Shown here: positions 34,140-45,625 of the stretch, piece by piece | Layout: each line of letters opens with the position of its first letter | Numbering within the stretch: the first letter of the stretch is position 1 | Assembly (NCBI GenBank): GCA_963556695.1 | Contig: CAUWAG010000003.1 | Coordinates: forward strand, 8,804,001-8,868,000 | Direction of reading: 5' to 3' | DNA: 64,000 nt | Source of the DNA: Anthostomella pinea | Lineage: Eukaryota > Ascomycota > Sordariomycetes > Xylariales > Xylariaceae | Program-made: the position numbers and the translations under genes | Notes under the pieces: generated by a model | What the model saw: the letters and a program-made list of their open reading frames with translations, nothing else | Told to the model about the DNA's origin: nothing | The model's database searches: none

Positions 34140-36765
34140 ATGGCCTACTTGCAGGATGGAGAAGGCAACCATCCGACCAGGCATCAACGCCATTCACCTC
34201 CGTCTCGCCACCATGATAGGGAGTCGCGCCGGCCGCCATTCCCTGATTCGCTGCCCCATCGAGCCCGACATCCTGAAGTACAAAGACCCGACGACAGGAG
34301 GCCAACCCACTCTTCCCATCGACGTGCACGACTCTCCGAAGACCTGCATGTCCGCCGCTCGATGCCTCCTCCTCCACCCCCGCAGCTGATGGCCCGCTCA
34401 GCGACCGTTACACATCGAAGTGGCAGGAGTCGGCAGGTGTACGACGACGACGAAGACGATGAGGAAGAGGAGCGGTTGAGGTCTAGGTTGACGTCGAGGT
34501 CGGTTTCCAAGTGCAGCAGTCGACCGAGCCAGACTATCAGCGTCTCGACACTCAAGAGATCGTCCCGTACATATCGTTCAGCCGCCGACTCGGATCCCTC
34601 GTCGGGGTCGTCATCCAGAAGTTCGAGCGCCGACTCTTCGTCCTCTGCATCTACGCAGGATGATAGGACAGAACGCCGGCTCAAAGAGCGGATCAGAGTA
34701 GCGCCGGCTGTTCCTGACCCAGTACCTGCCCGCCCTGAGCATCCTCGAACTCGCCGGGGACACAGGAAGAGTGTCGTAGAGGTGGAAGAGAGCGACTCGG
34801 AACCCGAATATGAGGAACCCGCCCCGATCCACGAGAAGCGATCGTCATCTCCAAGAAGTCATAGACACCGTTCGAGATCTCCAAGTGGTTCCCGCAGGCA
34901 TCGCCACCATCGCGATCATCACGGTGAAGGACGCTCCGGCTCCTCATCCAAGCGGTACGTGGGTAGAAGGTCGTGGTGGAACATTGAATTCACTGACGCT
35001 AGCCGTGTCAGCCCACATAAGAGATACTACGAGTCCGAGGTAGTATACTCTGGCAATCCTCCACTCTCACGGTCGCAAACCGCTCCCAGCTCCCATGTGA
35101 CCTCGTCACAGAGTATGAGCTCCTCATCAAGACGATCGTCAACATTTCTGGGCAGTTTCTTCGGTCAACCCGCCCATCTGCACCATCAGGACAAGCCGGT
35201 AAAGACGTAAGCCTGCAAATTCCCGGACTCGCATACCAAGCTAAAGTTTGTCCAGTGTTGAATGTGTGGTTTGTCTCGATGACCTGCCCTCCACGAAAGC
35301 ACCCAAACTCAAATGTGGGCATCGGATGTGCCGGTCGTGTCTGAAACGAAATTTCAAGATCTCGGTGAAGGATCCGCAGCATATGCCGCCGAAATGCTGT
35401 TCCGCTGAATGCATTCCGCTGAAGCATGTCGACCGGCTGTTTGACGCCGAATTTAAAAGGACCTGGAACCGCAAGTTTGCCGAGTTCTCCACTCGCAATC
35501 GCATTTATTGTCCAGGTAGGAAATGCGGCGCGTGGATCATGCCAGCGCAAATCCACCGCCATCGGAGTGGTCGTAAGATGGGCAAGTGTAGTAGATGCAG
35601 TACGCGAGTCTGCTGTACCTGTAACAATAAGTGGCACGACTCGAAGCACTGTCCTGCCGATGAGGAGACGAACCAAATTCTACAGCAAGGGAAGGAACTT
35701 GGTTGGCAGCGTTGCTTCAGCTGCCGGGAAATGGTTGAGCTGAAGGAAGGCTGCAACCATATGACCTGGTATGCCCACTTCCCCACTCTCATCTGTGCCG
35801 TCGTGGATCTCTAACTTCCGCCTAGTCGTTGTACTGCCGAGTTTTGTATGATATGTGGAGAGAAGTGGAAGACTTGTGAATGTCCTTGGTTCAACCACAA
35901 CACGGTTGAAGAAGACAGATTGGACCACATGCAGATACCGGTCCCTATGACGGATCATGGCCGACGAAGCCTTAGCGATGTCTCTCCACGGGACTATAGA
36001 ACTAGGAGGGCACTTTACCCAGGTGTGCGACCCCGACCCAACCACTACGCGGAAGAAATGCTTCTGCGACGAGTTCAAGAGCAGCGAGACGAAGAACTTG
36101 CTCGACGTCTCCAGTACGACGATCGCGAAGACGACTACCGAGGTGGCTTGGGCGATGTGGTCGGTCTTGGCAATACGGCTGGCCACTTCATGAATGATGA
36201 TTACAGACGCGGAGCACCGAATATTATTGTACCACCACCACCTCCTCCACCTCCGGCCCCAGTGGCCACCTTTGAAAGGGCCAACTCTGCCACCGATTAT
36301 GTCGCTGGCGTGAATAGAGCTCGTGGGCTACGTACTAGTTCGATGGAACGCCGACTTGCGGACCGGTTTTCAGAGCAGCGCCAGGGTGGCAGCCCAGGTC
36401 ATCGACCTTTCGCCCACCCTATGGCGCCTCCCCCTATTACCTCACGAGCAATGGGACCCCCTCCGCCACCCCAACCCCCTATAGTGCCGGCCCCGCTCAT
36501 GAGACGACACACGGCGGAAGAGGATCTGTACGATAGTCCAAGAAACCCACGGCTTGCCGAACGAGTGGTGCCGAGGAGAGCCACCACCCGCGACTACATG
36601 GAGGAAGTAGCTCTTCATGCTCCAGCAAGCCGGAGACAGTCAACTCGCGGGAGGAGAGAACCGCCGAAAGACTCGGTGCTCGCTGGTCTGACGGGGCAGG
36701 GGCAGGGCATGAACCGTGTGTCGGAGTGGAGGCACCACGTCCCACCCGGCTCCGTGGTCACTTGA
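34140..36765 (+). CDS. RBR-type (RING-IBR-RING) E3 ubiquitin ligase
   Basis: Predicted E3 that takes ubiquitin from an E2 onto its RING2 cysteine and then to a substrate. Exons 34140-35206, 35256-35768 and 35826-36765 join in frame to 839 residues. Residues 1-350 are low-complexity, rich in Arg, Ser and His, with an acidic patch (YDDDEDDEEEE). RING1 starts near residue 357 (VECVVCLDDL...LKCGHRMCRSCL). The IBR follows with KCSRCSTRVCCTCNNKWH. RING2 spans the second intron: GCNHMT joins to CRCTAEFCMICGEKW, the conserved catalytic-Cys neighbourhood. Near residue 600 lies a UIM-like helix (QRDEELARRLQ). The C-terminus has proline runs (PPPPPPPPPAP). I chose ATG 34140. ATG 33993 in the same frame would add 49 residues and cannot be excluded. 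Confidence 0.9.
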
Positions 36766-37430
36766 GACGAAACATGGTTATGGGTCAGCCGCATGACGGC
36801 CAATACGTTCTTCGACGATATTGACGAGGTATGATCTACCTGATATTTGTACTGGATCTTTCTCTTTTAGCGGCATGTAAGATACTATTTACGCCTTTTA
36901 GCCGGCATGGACGTCCAAGTCCTGGTGCGGCTATGTGCCCTGGGCACAGTACGGCCTGGGATATGTCGACAGTGCCGAGTCTTCTAAACAAGGCGCTCAA
37001 TGTATTTGGGTAATCAGACAGGTCCTCCTCAAAGCCACATATGCATATACCTGCCAGACAGTGTTATCCAGCAAAAGACGTATAAGCAATACATACGCTG
37101 AAGTCTCGATGTAGGTGCCTACTATCAAGTGAGATCGTCTCATTGGAAACGTCAGTGCGAAGAAGTGAAACGACAGCGACATTTTCACATATCAAGACAG
37201 ACAAACTCGAGTCTGCGAGATAGCAGCTTCACACACCAGACAAGCACACACAACTGCTGAAACACTATCGATTCTATCGAAGGGTATTCAACTTGCTACT
37301 GACACCTCCCAGACACTAAATCAACTTCTTCATGTATCTAGATACCCATCTCTAACCCACCCGCTCCCACCCACCTCATCGCCTCGCTTACCCAACCCGC
37401 TCTCCGGTCCAGTCCAGTCCAATAATCTTC
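36766..37430. other. Convergent intergenic region
   Basis: It lies between the ends of the plus-strand ligase gene and the minus-strand membrane-protein gene, so it should hold both 3' UTRs. No ORF or RNA gene is supported. Confidence 0.5.
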
Positions 37431-38480
37431 TCAATACCTCGCCATATGCTGCTGCTCGCGCAGCGGCGGCCCATGATGATGATGATGATGATCTTCTCGA
37501 TTCCATTGCGGCTGCGCAGGCGGAAAGGAGTCCAGCTTCCAGGCCGGCACCATTATTGGTGGTAACGGTAACTGCGGGTTGATGCTGCCGGCGGCCTCCT
37601 CCTTGTACTCGGGTGGCGCTGCGGGCGTCCGGGCCGTCGGGATTTTCTCGTCGCGCGGGTAGGCGGATGCGGGTGATGGTGCCGAGGGGGCATTCGGGCC
37701 AGGGATAGGGATAGGGCTAGACATAGGGGTAAGGGTGGAGGGGGAGGAGGAAGAGTACGTCTGCCCCGGCGCCACCTGGCCAGTCGATGTGGCCGTCTGC
37801 ACCGGTGCTGTCACTCCTCCTCCTAGACCCGATCCCGGTTCGAGTCCCGATCTCGATCCCGGGTCGCCCTGTCCCTGCTGCTGCACCGGCGACCGCGGCG
37901 TGGCGGCCGGGTACGATGATAGAGCGTGGTTCTTCCCCACACCCTGACCACCAACGTCCCTCCGCAGGTCCACCGCGATGTGGCTCGCCAGATCCTCCTC
38001 GTCCTTGAGCGCCCCCGGGTTCTCACGCCGCAGCCGCTCGCGCCGCCGCGGCCGGATCACGATCCAGTACCAGATGGACAGGAGGAGTAGCAGTGCCAGC
38101 AGGCCGCCGACTATGCCGCCTGCGATGGTGCCGGCGCCGGCGCCGTCGTTGTCGTCGTCGAGCTCGTCGATAGTCTCGTCGTCTCTGTCGCTGGAGTGGT
38201 CGTCGTTGTCTTGGTCCTGGAATATGATGTCGGGGGCTGGTGGAGTGCCTTCGTCTTCGTCGTTGTCGTCTTCGTTTTCGTCCTCATCGTCGTTACGAGG
38301 GGAGTACGCAGAAGTAGGCGCGAGGTCCCTTGGGCTCCAGGCTATGTCGCGAGGTGCGTGCGTGAGGCTTTGGACGGACCGCGAGACGGCATTGGCGTGT
38401 GATGTAGCTGGGCTGGCGGCGCCGTATGTGGGAGCGAAGGCGCTCGCGGCGAGCGTGAGGGTTAGGAAGGAGCGTCTCAT
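37431..38480 (-). CDS. Single-pass membrane protein with acidic ectodomain
   Basis: 349 residues from ATG 38480, without introns. A signal peptide is likely (MRRSFLTLTLAASAFAPTYG). The predicted outer segment, residues 20-116, is strongly acidic (NDDEDENEDDNDEDE, DDETIDELDDDNDG). A transmembrane helix spans about 117-143 (GGIVGGLLALLLLLSIWYWIVI) followed by a basic stop-transfer RPRRRERLRR. The cytoplasmic tail of about 200 residues is rich in Pro, Ser and Gly and carries a run of six His close to the end. The layout resembles fungal cell-surface sensor-like proteins, but there is no WSC or other Cys domain and I do not recognise the family. Confidence 0.75.
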   Translation of the reverse strand: MRRSFLTLTLAASAFAPTYGAASPATSHANAVSRSVQSLTHAPRDIAWSPRDLAPTSAYSPRNDDEDENEDDNDEDEGTPPAPDIIFQDQDNDDHSSDRDDETIDELDDDNDGAGAGTIAGGIVGGLLALLLLLSIWYWIVIRPRRRERLRRENPGALKDEEDLASHIAVDLRRDVGGQGVGKNHALSSYPAATPRSPVQQQGQGDPGSRSGLEPGSGLGGGVTAPVQTATSTGQVAPGQTYSSSSPSTLTPMSSPIPIPGPNAPSAPSPASAYPRDEKIPTARTPAAPPEYKEEAAGSINPQLPLPPIMVPAWKLDSFPPAQPQWNREDHHHHHHGPPLREQQHMARY

Positions 38481-41209
38481 GGCGGCGGGCTTTGGCGGAG
38501 TTACTCGGTGTTCTGTCGACTCGGGTGAGGTTTGCTCTGTGCAACTGTGCGAGCTACCTTATCGTGTACTTGAAGCTGTAGTGCTCTTGCTTCTAGGATC
38601 AGAGGAGAGGGCAGGCACAGACAACGGTAATACAGACATATATGATATAGACCACAGAGGCGATTCCGAGTAAGGGCAAATTGAAGCCCAGTTTAAGTTG
38701 GGACATGCGGTAAGCACGGAGCAGGACTTTCATACATATGTCTAAGCTCTGCCTCCCCTATTCCCAGAGCAGCGTCCTTTTGGCGCAGGCAAATGGCATG
38801 GCCGCCATTCCCCGATCCATTCAGCGGATCTCGCTGTCAGCCCCCGCGGGCTACTCGCGATGGTGCGGTTGACCTGCGGTTCATGTGCCGTCCTTTCGCT
38901 TTTTGCACTGCCCGGAGCTGTGTGCACTGCATGTTGTGGTGGTGGTGGGTGCCTAGTTGAGGTGAGCTGAGGTACGAAATGGTATGGTAAGTATGCGGTG
39001 TAATTGATGATCTACCGGTGACTCGTGAGATTGGTAAACAGTACCTACTCCAGGTCAATATTCATCTGTGACCTCGGGCTTTGCCGGCCTGAAGCAGCAC
39101 TTGCCTATCGACAGCTTACCCTAAGTGGCTGCTCGCAGCCGCCAAATTCACAGTTGCTGGGCATTGTGCAGTGCAACACGAGACAGTTTACCTCGTGACT
39201 ACGTCGGGACGCGTTCGCAGTGTGGCGCAGCCCCTTACGAGACCATATCGTCTTCCTCACTGGCTTCAGCTCGAATACTACATGGGGGTCGATTCGTTGC
39301 CTGGCTTGGCACCACACAACAACACAACCTCGAATACGCCCGACAGAGCAAGAAAAGCCTCGTCAATTTCACAAATACTATGTAGTGTCGTGTACCCTTT
39401 CCCCGTCGACGGTAGAGGAGAGATATCATCGACCTCAAAGCCTTGAGGCAAGCCAAGCGACGGCCAAGAGAGGCTGGGTGTGTGTCTGTGACGCCACGAA
39501 CAGACTGTAGTCTACTGCATTTGGTGACCTCGTTCCTGTCTGCACCCCTCTCTGGGAGGTACTATTAGATCATTGCTCGTGTCTGGTATTGGCTGTGTTG
39601 CATTGCAGCTAGAGCCTCGCGGTCCAGCGGAGGTGTGATGGGTGGCAGCAGTAGCCCGTCTTGGCTTGCATGGGCATTATACCACTGACCCCCATCGCTT
39701 TCTCGAGGCTGCATATCTCGCACGCATGTATTGATGGCCGGAGTTTATGGACACGCTTCTCATGACTTCTACTCGATGGTGGCCAGGGACTGAGCTCCCA
39801 TTGCTGGGGGATGACAGGAATTCAGGTGGGCGGATATCGAGTCGTCCGCGAAACTCGACCGTTCTCCATGGACATGTGAGCTGTGCGCCCTGCCCCATAC
39901 TCTCGGCTTTTCAATGAGTGTGTGTCTCTATACTCCGCGAGCTTCTCTGAGTCAGGAGCAAGCGTGCTTATTGGTGAAGCCTGTCGACAGCTCCAGCGAT
40001 ATGGTCTTGTCAGTGCACCAAGGTCAGCCAGATTTGAGATCGAGGACCTTCGGTTGTGCTCGGTCCGTTGTTCGTGAGACAAGACAAGCGTCGGTCATGA
40101 GCTCTTCCAGCTGATAGGCGGTAGTCGCTGAGCGATGATTGCCTTGTGGTGCGAGTGAGCCCTCAGACTCTGGTACTCTGTGTGACCACCTGGTGTGCCA
40201 GCCATTAGTCCTTACCTCCGATCGAGCATGTTCAAAGCGACTAGGTTAAACATGAACCCAGATCACCACGCCGAGGGATGTTCGGATGAAATCTTGGCGG
40301 GATTGGATGGCATGAACTTTTTTTAAACTTCGGCTCGGATCTCTGGCTGCCATGTTTGATAAACATCCCCACGTTTCACCCTCGACCCAGGGATGCAAGC
40401 GACGCGGCTCCTCTTGGCCTCGACCTCCCCGCCATTGTCCAACAGTGTTCTTATCAATCACCACCACGTGCGAGGTTTCCTGCAAGCACACAATTGCTTC
40501 TACCGGCAAGGCACAAGGGGAAGGCTCACGATCACTCGATTATCTGACTGAATTGTCACTGATGACGTGAGGCTATCGACGGTCTTCCGAACCAGAGAAC
40601 TCTGCAGTCACCAATGAGAAGACCGTTGTCGTAGACGTACGATTTATGTATGTATTAGCCCCGATGAGAGAGAAAACCTGATCTTCTGCATGTATCCAAC
40701 ACCAACCCCAATGACCCCAAAGCATACCGATCCCTTCCAGCCCAGCCCATTGCATCCCGAGGTTTCGTTCCACTCCCCCCTTTCTCATTCCCCTACCCGA
40801 AGGCCCATAACCGGCTTGTGCTATTTTCGTTCTTTTCTTCTGGCATCGTGACTTGCGGTGGCAGGGCGTGTGGGGGTGGATAAGCGGAGAGGGACAGATC
40901 GCAGCAGCTTGTGTGAACAGGTAAAAGGAGCGTTGATATTCCTGTCTGGCCCCGGCGAGAAAGAGAGCGGAGGTTTACATGGAAGGAAACAAGGATATTC
41001 ATATAATCCGCTCCCGCTTCGCGTCTATTGCCTACTGCGATCCCCGCCATGAACCACCCAGCCCACCCGCATCCTCGACCCCGGCACCGCCGTATGAGTA
41101 GCAGCCGGATCCAGGCCGAGTCCCCCTTCGCTAAGGTTTGCCGCCCATGTTGGAAGGGAGCTGTTGGCTTGCCGAAGACTGCGGCCCGGACAGCCCGCCC
41201 GCTACGCGC
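38481..41209. other. Intergenic region, no supported gene
   Basis: Contains the promoter of the minus-strand membrane-protein gene at its left end. Overlapping short frames at 39125-39510 and 39822-40114 look like chance. No repeat or RNA gene is seen. Confidence 0.45.
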
Positions 41210-41686
41210 TTAGACGGCGACGGTGGTGATCCGCGTCGTCTGGACGACGGTCTGGATCTGGCTGACCAGGCTCTGGTCGATGAGGGAGCTGACGTCGAAG
41301 CCGCCGATGGCGCTGACGAGGCCGAGGTCGACGACGGCGAACTGTACGGCCGACAGGTCGAAGTTGGCGAAGACGCCGAGGCCGCCGAGCTGCGACAGCA
41401 GGGCGATCTGCTGCAGCTGCAGCAGGGCGTTGATGTCGAAGACGTCGTTGGAGAAGAGGGCTTGGAAGCCGCCGATGTCGAGGTTGTTGAAGGCCGACAG
41501 CTGCGCGAACGACTGCAGGTCGAAGGCGTTGATGGCGTTGAAGTACTGCAGGTCTAGCGAGTTGAAGTTGAACTGGTTGAAGGCGTTGAGGTCGACGGAG
41601 CTGCGCTTCGGGGTCGACGTCGAGGTGGCGGGCGCCGCGCTGGCAACGGCCGCGAGGGCGCTGACGATCATGGTGGAGGCCTTCAT
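41210..41686 (-). CDS. Small secreted cysteine-free Asn/Phe/Leu-rich protein
   Basis: 158 residues from ATG 41686. A signal peptide is clear (MKASTMIVSALAAVASA). A Lys-Arg at residues 27-28 (TPKRSSVDLNAF) looks like a Kex2 processing site. The mature part has no Cys and consists of an irregular repeat in which Phe or Leu alternates with Asn, Asp or Gln (FNQFNFNSLDLQYFNAI, then FDLQSFAQLSAFNNLDI). The C-terminus turns Val/Thr-rich. Similar short secreted proteins occur across ascomycetes without known function. A role at the cell surface, as an assembling protein or an effector, is speculation. Base composition is very GC-biased at third positions, suggesting strong expression. Confidence 0.8.
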   Translation of the reverse strand: MKASTMIVSALAAVASAAPATSTSTPKRSSVDLNAFNQFNFNSLDLQYFNAINAFDLQSFAQLSAFNNLDIGGFQALFSNDVFDINALLQLQQIALLSQLGGLGVFANFDLSAVQFAVVDLGLVSAIGGFDVSSLIDQSLVSQIQTVVQTTRITTVAV

Positions 41687-41859
41687 GTTGATGGTTGTGG
41701 GGGTTGTGGGGATTGTTGAGGAGAGGGTATTAAAATATTAATAGTAACGTGAGCACAGCTGGGAGATCTGGTAAGCTGATGGGTCCCAAGTGGCTCTGGA
41801 GTAGGAGCCTCGATGGCATTGGGTGTGTGACATACCTCGAAAGTTCAACGAAAGTATTA

Positions 41860-42060
41860 TATAAAGAGTGAAGCGAACAACGAGCACAGCTGGTCTGTAT
41901 GTTAGTGATGATGTTCTCGAAGGAGATGGGGGTGGGATTTGTGATCTTACCTCTGAAGGAATGACTGAGTAGGTTGGAAGGGATGGTTTTGGATGGTGGT
42001 GATAAACAGAAAGAAGACTGCTACTAGAAGCATGCCAGCTTGGTCTTATATATCAGATGG
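41860..42060 (-). promoter_or_regulatory. Promoter and 5' leader elements of the 41686 gene
   Basis: On the minus strand a TATATAAG box lies at 42052-42045. Pyrimidine- and A-rich leader sequence follows, then a good donor site (AG/GTAAGA, intron starting at 41950), so a 5'-UTR intron is likely. A second TATA-like sequence (TTATATAA) lies near 41865-41856. The 12-mer CCAGCTGTGCTC occurs twice, near 41752-41763 and 41882-41893. Which TATA is used cannot be told. Confidence 0.4.
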
Positions 42061-43802
42061 CAAGGCGGCACGATCGGTTGGCATGAGGTCTAGAAACAAT
42101 GCCAAGCCTCTGGGAGGCAAGAATATCTCGGGATGTCATCGAAGGAGGGATCCGGGGCGTGTCAGGATGGAGGCTTCGCTGGACGGATGCACATTGGGTA
42201 AAACGAGTCATGGCAGGGGAGTCACGGATGGAGACCGTGTTTAAGCTCAAGCGCAGAGAAGGCTTGTCAGGTAGAAATCATCCGAAGGCCCAAAGGCTAC
42301 CTGACCCACGCACGGCCTTGTGTGGGTGCGAGCCCCAATAGCCAAGATCTCTCGGGGCTGTTGGGATAGCCAGATTGGGTTGGCGAGGGGCCACGCGGTT
42401 GATCTGATGCTCTTCTCTGCCGTTACAGGCACGAGAAGGTCACGGGTTATGCGCGGAAGACCACCTGGCCGAGGCAGGCCTATGGATAGGACGGCCAATG
42501 GATAGGACGGCCAATGGAGGCGGCGAAAACCCCAGAATCCAGATAACCTTACTCGGAATAGGACCTTACCATGTCAGCAGCCTGATGGGTACCTCGTGCC
42601 GGTGATGTACCTTGGTTGTAGTAGCCGTCCGGTGAGGAGGTTCTGTCACTCCCGGTCTGGATGAACTTCAGGACTGTCCATCAATCCGCTTAATTACCAT
42701 CTAGGATGGTCAGCCTGTTTTGCAACGTTTCGACGTGCCGGAATCTGCCTTGTGATATTGAATCTTGCCTGGAGTCCATAGCAGCATTGGGTGCCAGAAC
42801 TGGAGTAGTAGACATCCTATGAGAACAGGCCGTGTTAGATGAACAACAGCCATGGTGGGCTTGGAAAGACCTGATCGATCTGTCACTTCACCTTGAGCCA
42901 TGTGGCCTGTCTGTCAAAGACTCAAAATGCGCCCAAGCTGTCAAGCCGTTGTTACCTAGGGAAACAAGTTGACAGCCTTTGGATGGCAGCCGTTGACAAG
43001 CCGGTCAAGGGGGTCATGCAGGGTCGTTTAGTTCCGATTCCGAAACGTCCTCTACCGGTAGTTTTTGAAAGGAGGGCCCGGGTGCTAAACCTTATTGTCA
43101 CGCCAAGACTATATATAGTCACGGTCCTCGCTCTCAGGTTCTCTGTCTGCAGGTCTGCGTGGTCTGAGGGCCGACCATCTGCTGGTAGGTCCGGCAGATT
43201 CGACAGGGTCCTTCTGCCGCTTTCACGGCAGCTCCAGGGACAGCACGGGATTGGCTAGATGCAACGGTTCCGGCATCCGAGGGGGAAGGATGAGGAGGCT
43301 GATGAAGCTCGAAGCTTTCCCCAGGTCACCTGTGACTGGACAGTGGCCAGAAAGGCAGGGGTATAGACAAGGGCATGTTCTGGAACCCGCTTCGCCGGGG
43401 ATATGCGAGGAACCCAAGTTGCCGCTTCCGGAGATCTCCATCACGGAAGTGTCGCAGCATCTCGGTACCGACACAGGGCATGCCTATATTTCCCTTCATA
43501 ACGTCGAGAATTCATCCATCCTCCCCCCTCTTGCCAGGCGGGTTACGATAGCGCGGGACGACTGAGCATCCGAGCGCGACAACGTATGTACGTTCATCTC
43601 ATCGTCGGCACGCCGAGTCTATTCTGGTCGTGGTCTCATCACATCGAATTGGTTTCAACTCTTGGTCATGTGCCTGTCAGCTCACTTTCTTTATCGGCCA
43701 TTCCGTTTAAGATCGGAATGTGCCCCAATGTCCAAGTGGCCCGCCTAAACATGCGCAACGGGGTAAACCCAAAATGAGCGTAATATCACCCCAAAAATAA
43801 AT
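42061..43802. other. Intergenic region, no supported gene
   Basis: Frames at 42893-43258 and 43251-43565 (plus) begin with ATG but show no domain and overlap each other. A duplicated AATGGATAGGACGGCC lies at about 42482-42513. Nothing else stands out. Confidence 0.45.
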
Positions 43803-43911
43803 TGACAACTGTGGGATTCGAACCCACGCCTCTTGCGAGAGCAGAATACCTATTTTCTAAGCAAAGTAATGAACTTGAGTCTGCCGCCTTAGACCGCTCG
43901 GCCAAGTTGCC
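43803..43911 (-). tRNA. tRNA-Leu(CAA) with intron
   Basis: The minus strand from 43911 reads GGCAACTTGGCCGAGCGG, with a 7-bp acceptor stem closing with AGTTGTC and A73 at 43803. D arm, T arm (GTGGGTTCGAATCCCAC) and a long variable arm (class II, TCTCGCAAGAG) are all present. The anticodon loop reads CTCAAG, giving anticodon CAA, and is followed by an intron of about 24 nt before the 3' half of the anticodon stem (TCTGC). Yeast tRNA-Leu(CAA) has its intron at the same place, after position 37. Confidence 0.93.
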
Positions 43912-45625
43912 TATCTTCTCTGAGGTAGATTTCCGCTACATGTGACAGTACATATTTCGGCGGGGAGAAAGTGGGGCATTTGCAAAGCAGACCCTGAATA
44001 CTCCAGTCCTGACCTGATTATCATGCAAGATCTTCCCAATGACGTCAAAGGGGACATTGACTAACCGAGATAACTGCTGCGCAAGTTCTGTGAAGGGTCC
44101 ATTCTGGACGTACCATCGCTGCACTCTGCACTGTCCAGAGAGACCTAAACAACCCGACCCCGACAACTAGGCCAAAGTCGAAACTGAATGAGATTTGCGG
44201 ATGTTTGTGGTTGGAGACTGGGCTTGTCACGATGCGGCTGGGATTTTGATGGGCTACACGGATCGCTTGAAGGTCCATGAAATTGAGCAACGGGTGACTA
44301 TGCGGCAGATCCCAACCAGAGACGATGTTCTCTGAAACGCATGAGAAGCGTGCCTAGCTGTGGGACGGTCTTGGGTGCGACGCCGCTGAACTACAGTTAA
44401 TATACGTTTAAGAAGAGACTAGAAGCTGCGATAGCAATCTTCGTGGATGTGTAACGTCGGCGGGAAACTGCTCGGCGAGCCGCTAGGTGCAATCATCGCC
44501 TCAGTAAGCGATCTTCCGATTATTCTTTACCCCTTTCCGTTCCATTTTACCTTTTTCGGCCGGGTCCCTGTCCAGAGCGGGCTGTGGCTGATCCCCTCGG
44601 CCCTGAGAGGCTCTCCATGACGGTCGCCCAATGTGGGGAATCAGGATTAGGGGACCCGGCGGATGCGATATGTTCTTGTTCATCCTCTGATCGCCAGCTG
44701 GACGCCGTGTATGCGGGGCCCCAAAGATGACCATATTCCAGGGCCTGAAGTGGCTACGAGCGCGGCAGAAGCACGCTCACTAGCAGTACAAGCGGGCGCG
44801 CGGCCGTCTCTGCGGGGATACTGGCAGCGTTCGGAACCGACTGCTGCGTCTTTCGCGGATGCTGGTCGATGGTGTTTGGAAAGACAAACTGCGATAATCT
44901 TGACTGTGGGCTGGATGGCCACACTGGGTGAACACATTGGCTGCTTCCAACACGTGGTCGACGTGTTCGGTATCCTGAATTTTGTGCGCGATTGCCACCC
45001 TGAGCTGATGTGCATCGTGGCAGACGAGGCTTGGGCGTTGGCGTCCGTAGAGGAAGAAAGGGGGTCCTGGGATGGAGGGTGCGAGTGTTCCGGAAGGCAA
45101 AGCCACTGCAGGAAAGACAGGCAAAAATGCGCACGTAGAAGGCGCACACTGAAGCCAGTCAGTACTACAGAGGCTGATAAGCTGCTGACGGAGGACGGAT
45201 CAGACACGCAAATAGGGCGCCCATATTGTGAAATATCCCACACACTACACTCATGTTGAGAGACAGTTGTATACGATCACCGGGCTCCTCCAATCTTTGT
45301 AGCATATGCTCAGGTGTCGGAATATTGAATGGTAGTCCACTGAACCGGCCTGTTTGATGAGTTGCCGTCTGGAGGCATGGACCCTAGGCCTTGGTTCACC
45401 TCGTCTTTTTGAGCGCGATGATACGCGCGAACTCCTTTGGTCACACTGCTAAAGAATGAGTCGATACTGGACTGGTTCCAGATGTATCCCTGTAAGCTGT
45501 ATACAAATATAACAAAAGGACTCTGCAACCTAACCACCAGCGCCTCGCTAAAATCACAAAACATATGCGCGAGCAGCACGCGACGCCCATATGCATACCA
45601 TTCGCTCTCATGCAAAACACCATCT
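43912..45625. other. Intergenic region with one doubtful ORF
   Basis: An open frame of 198 codons runs at 44663-45259 (plus, real ATG) with an almost equally long frame on the opposite strand. Neither has a recognisable domain, signal or splice pattern, so I do not call a gene. The right end should hold the 3' UTR of the phosphoesterase gene. Confidence 0.35.

Noticed and set aside
37431..38480. WSC/Mid2-type stress sensor
   Set aside because: Signal peptide, one transmembrane helix and a basic juxtamembrane segment fit, but the ectodomain is acidic with no Cys-rich WSC domain and no Ser/Thr mucin-like stalk.
44663..45259. Plus-strand frame of 198 codons with ATG
   Set aside because: The opposite strand is open for nearly the same length, composition is uninformative and no domain is visible; kept only as a remark.
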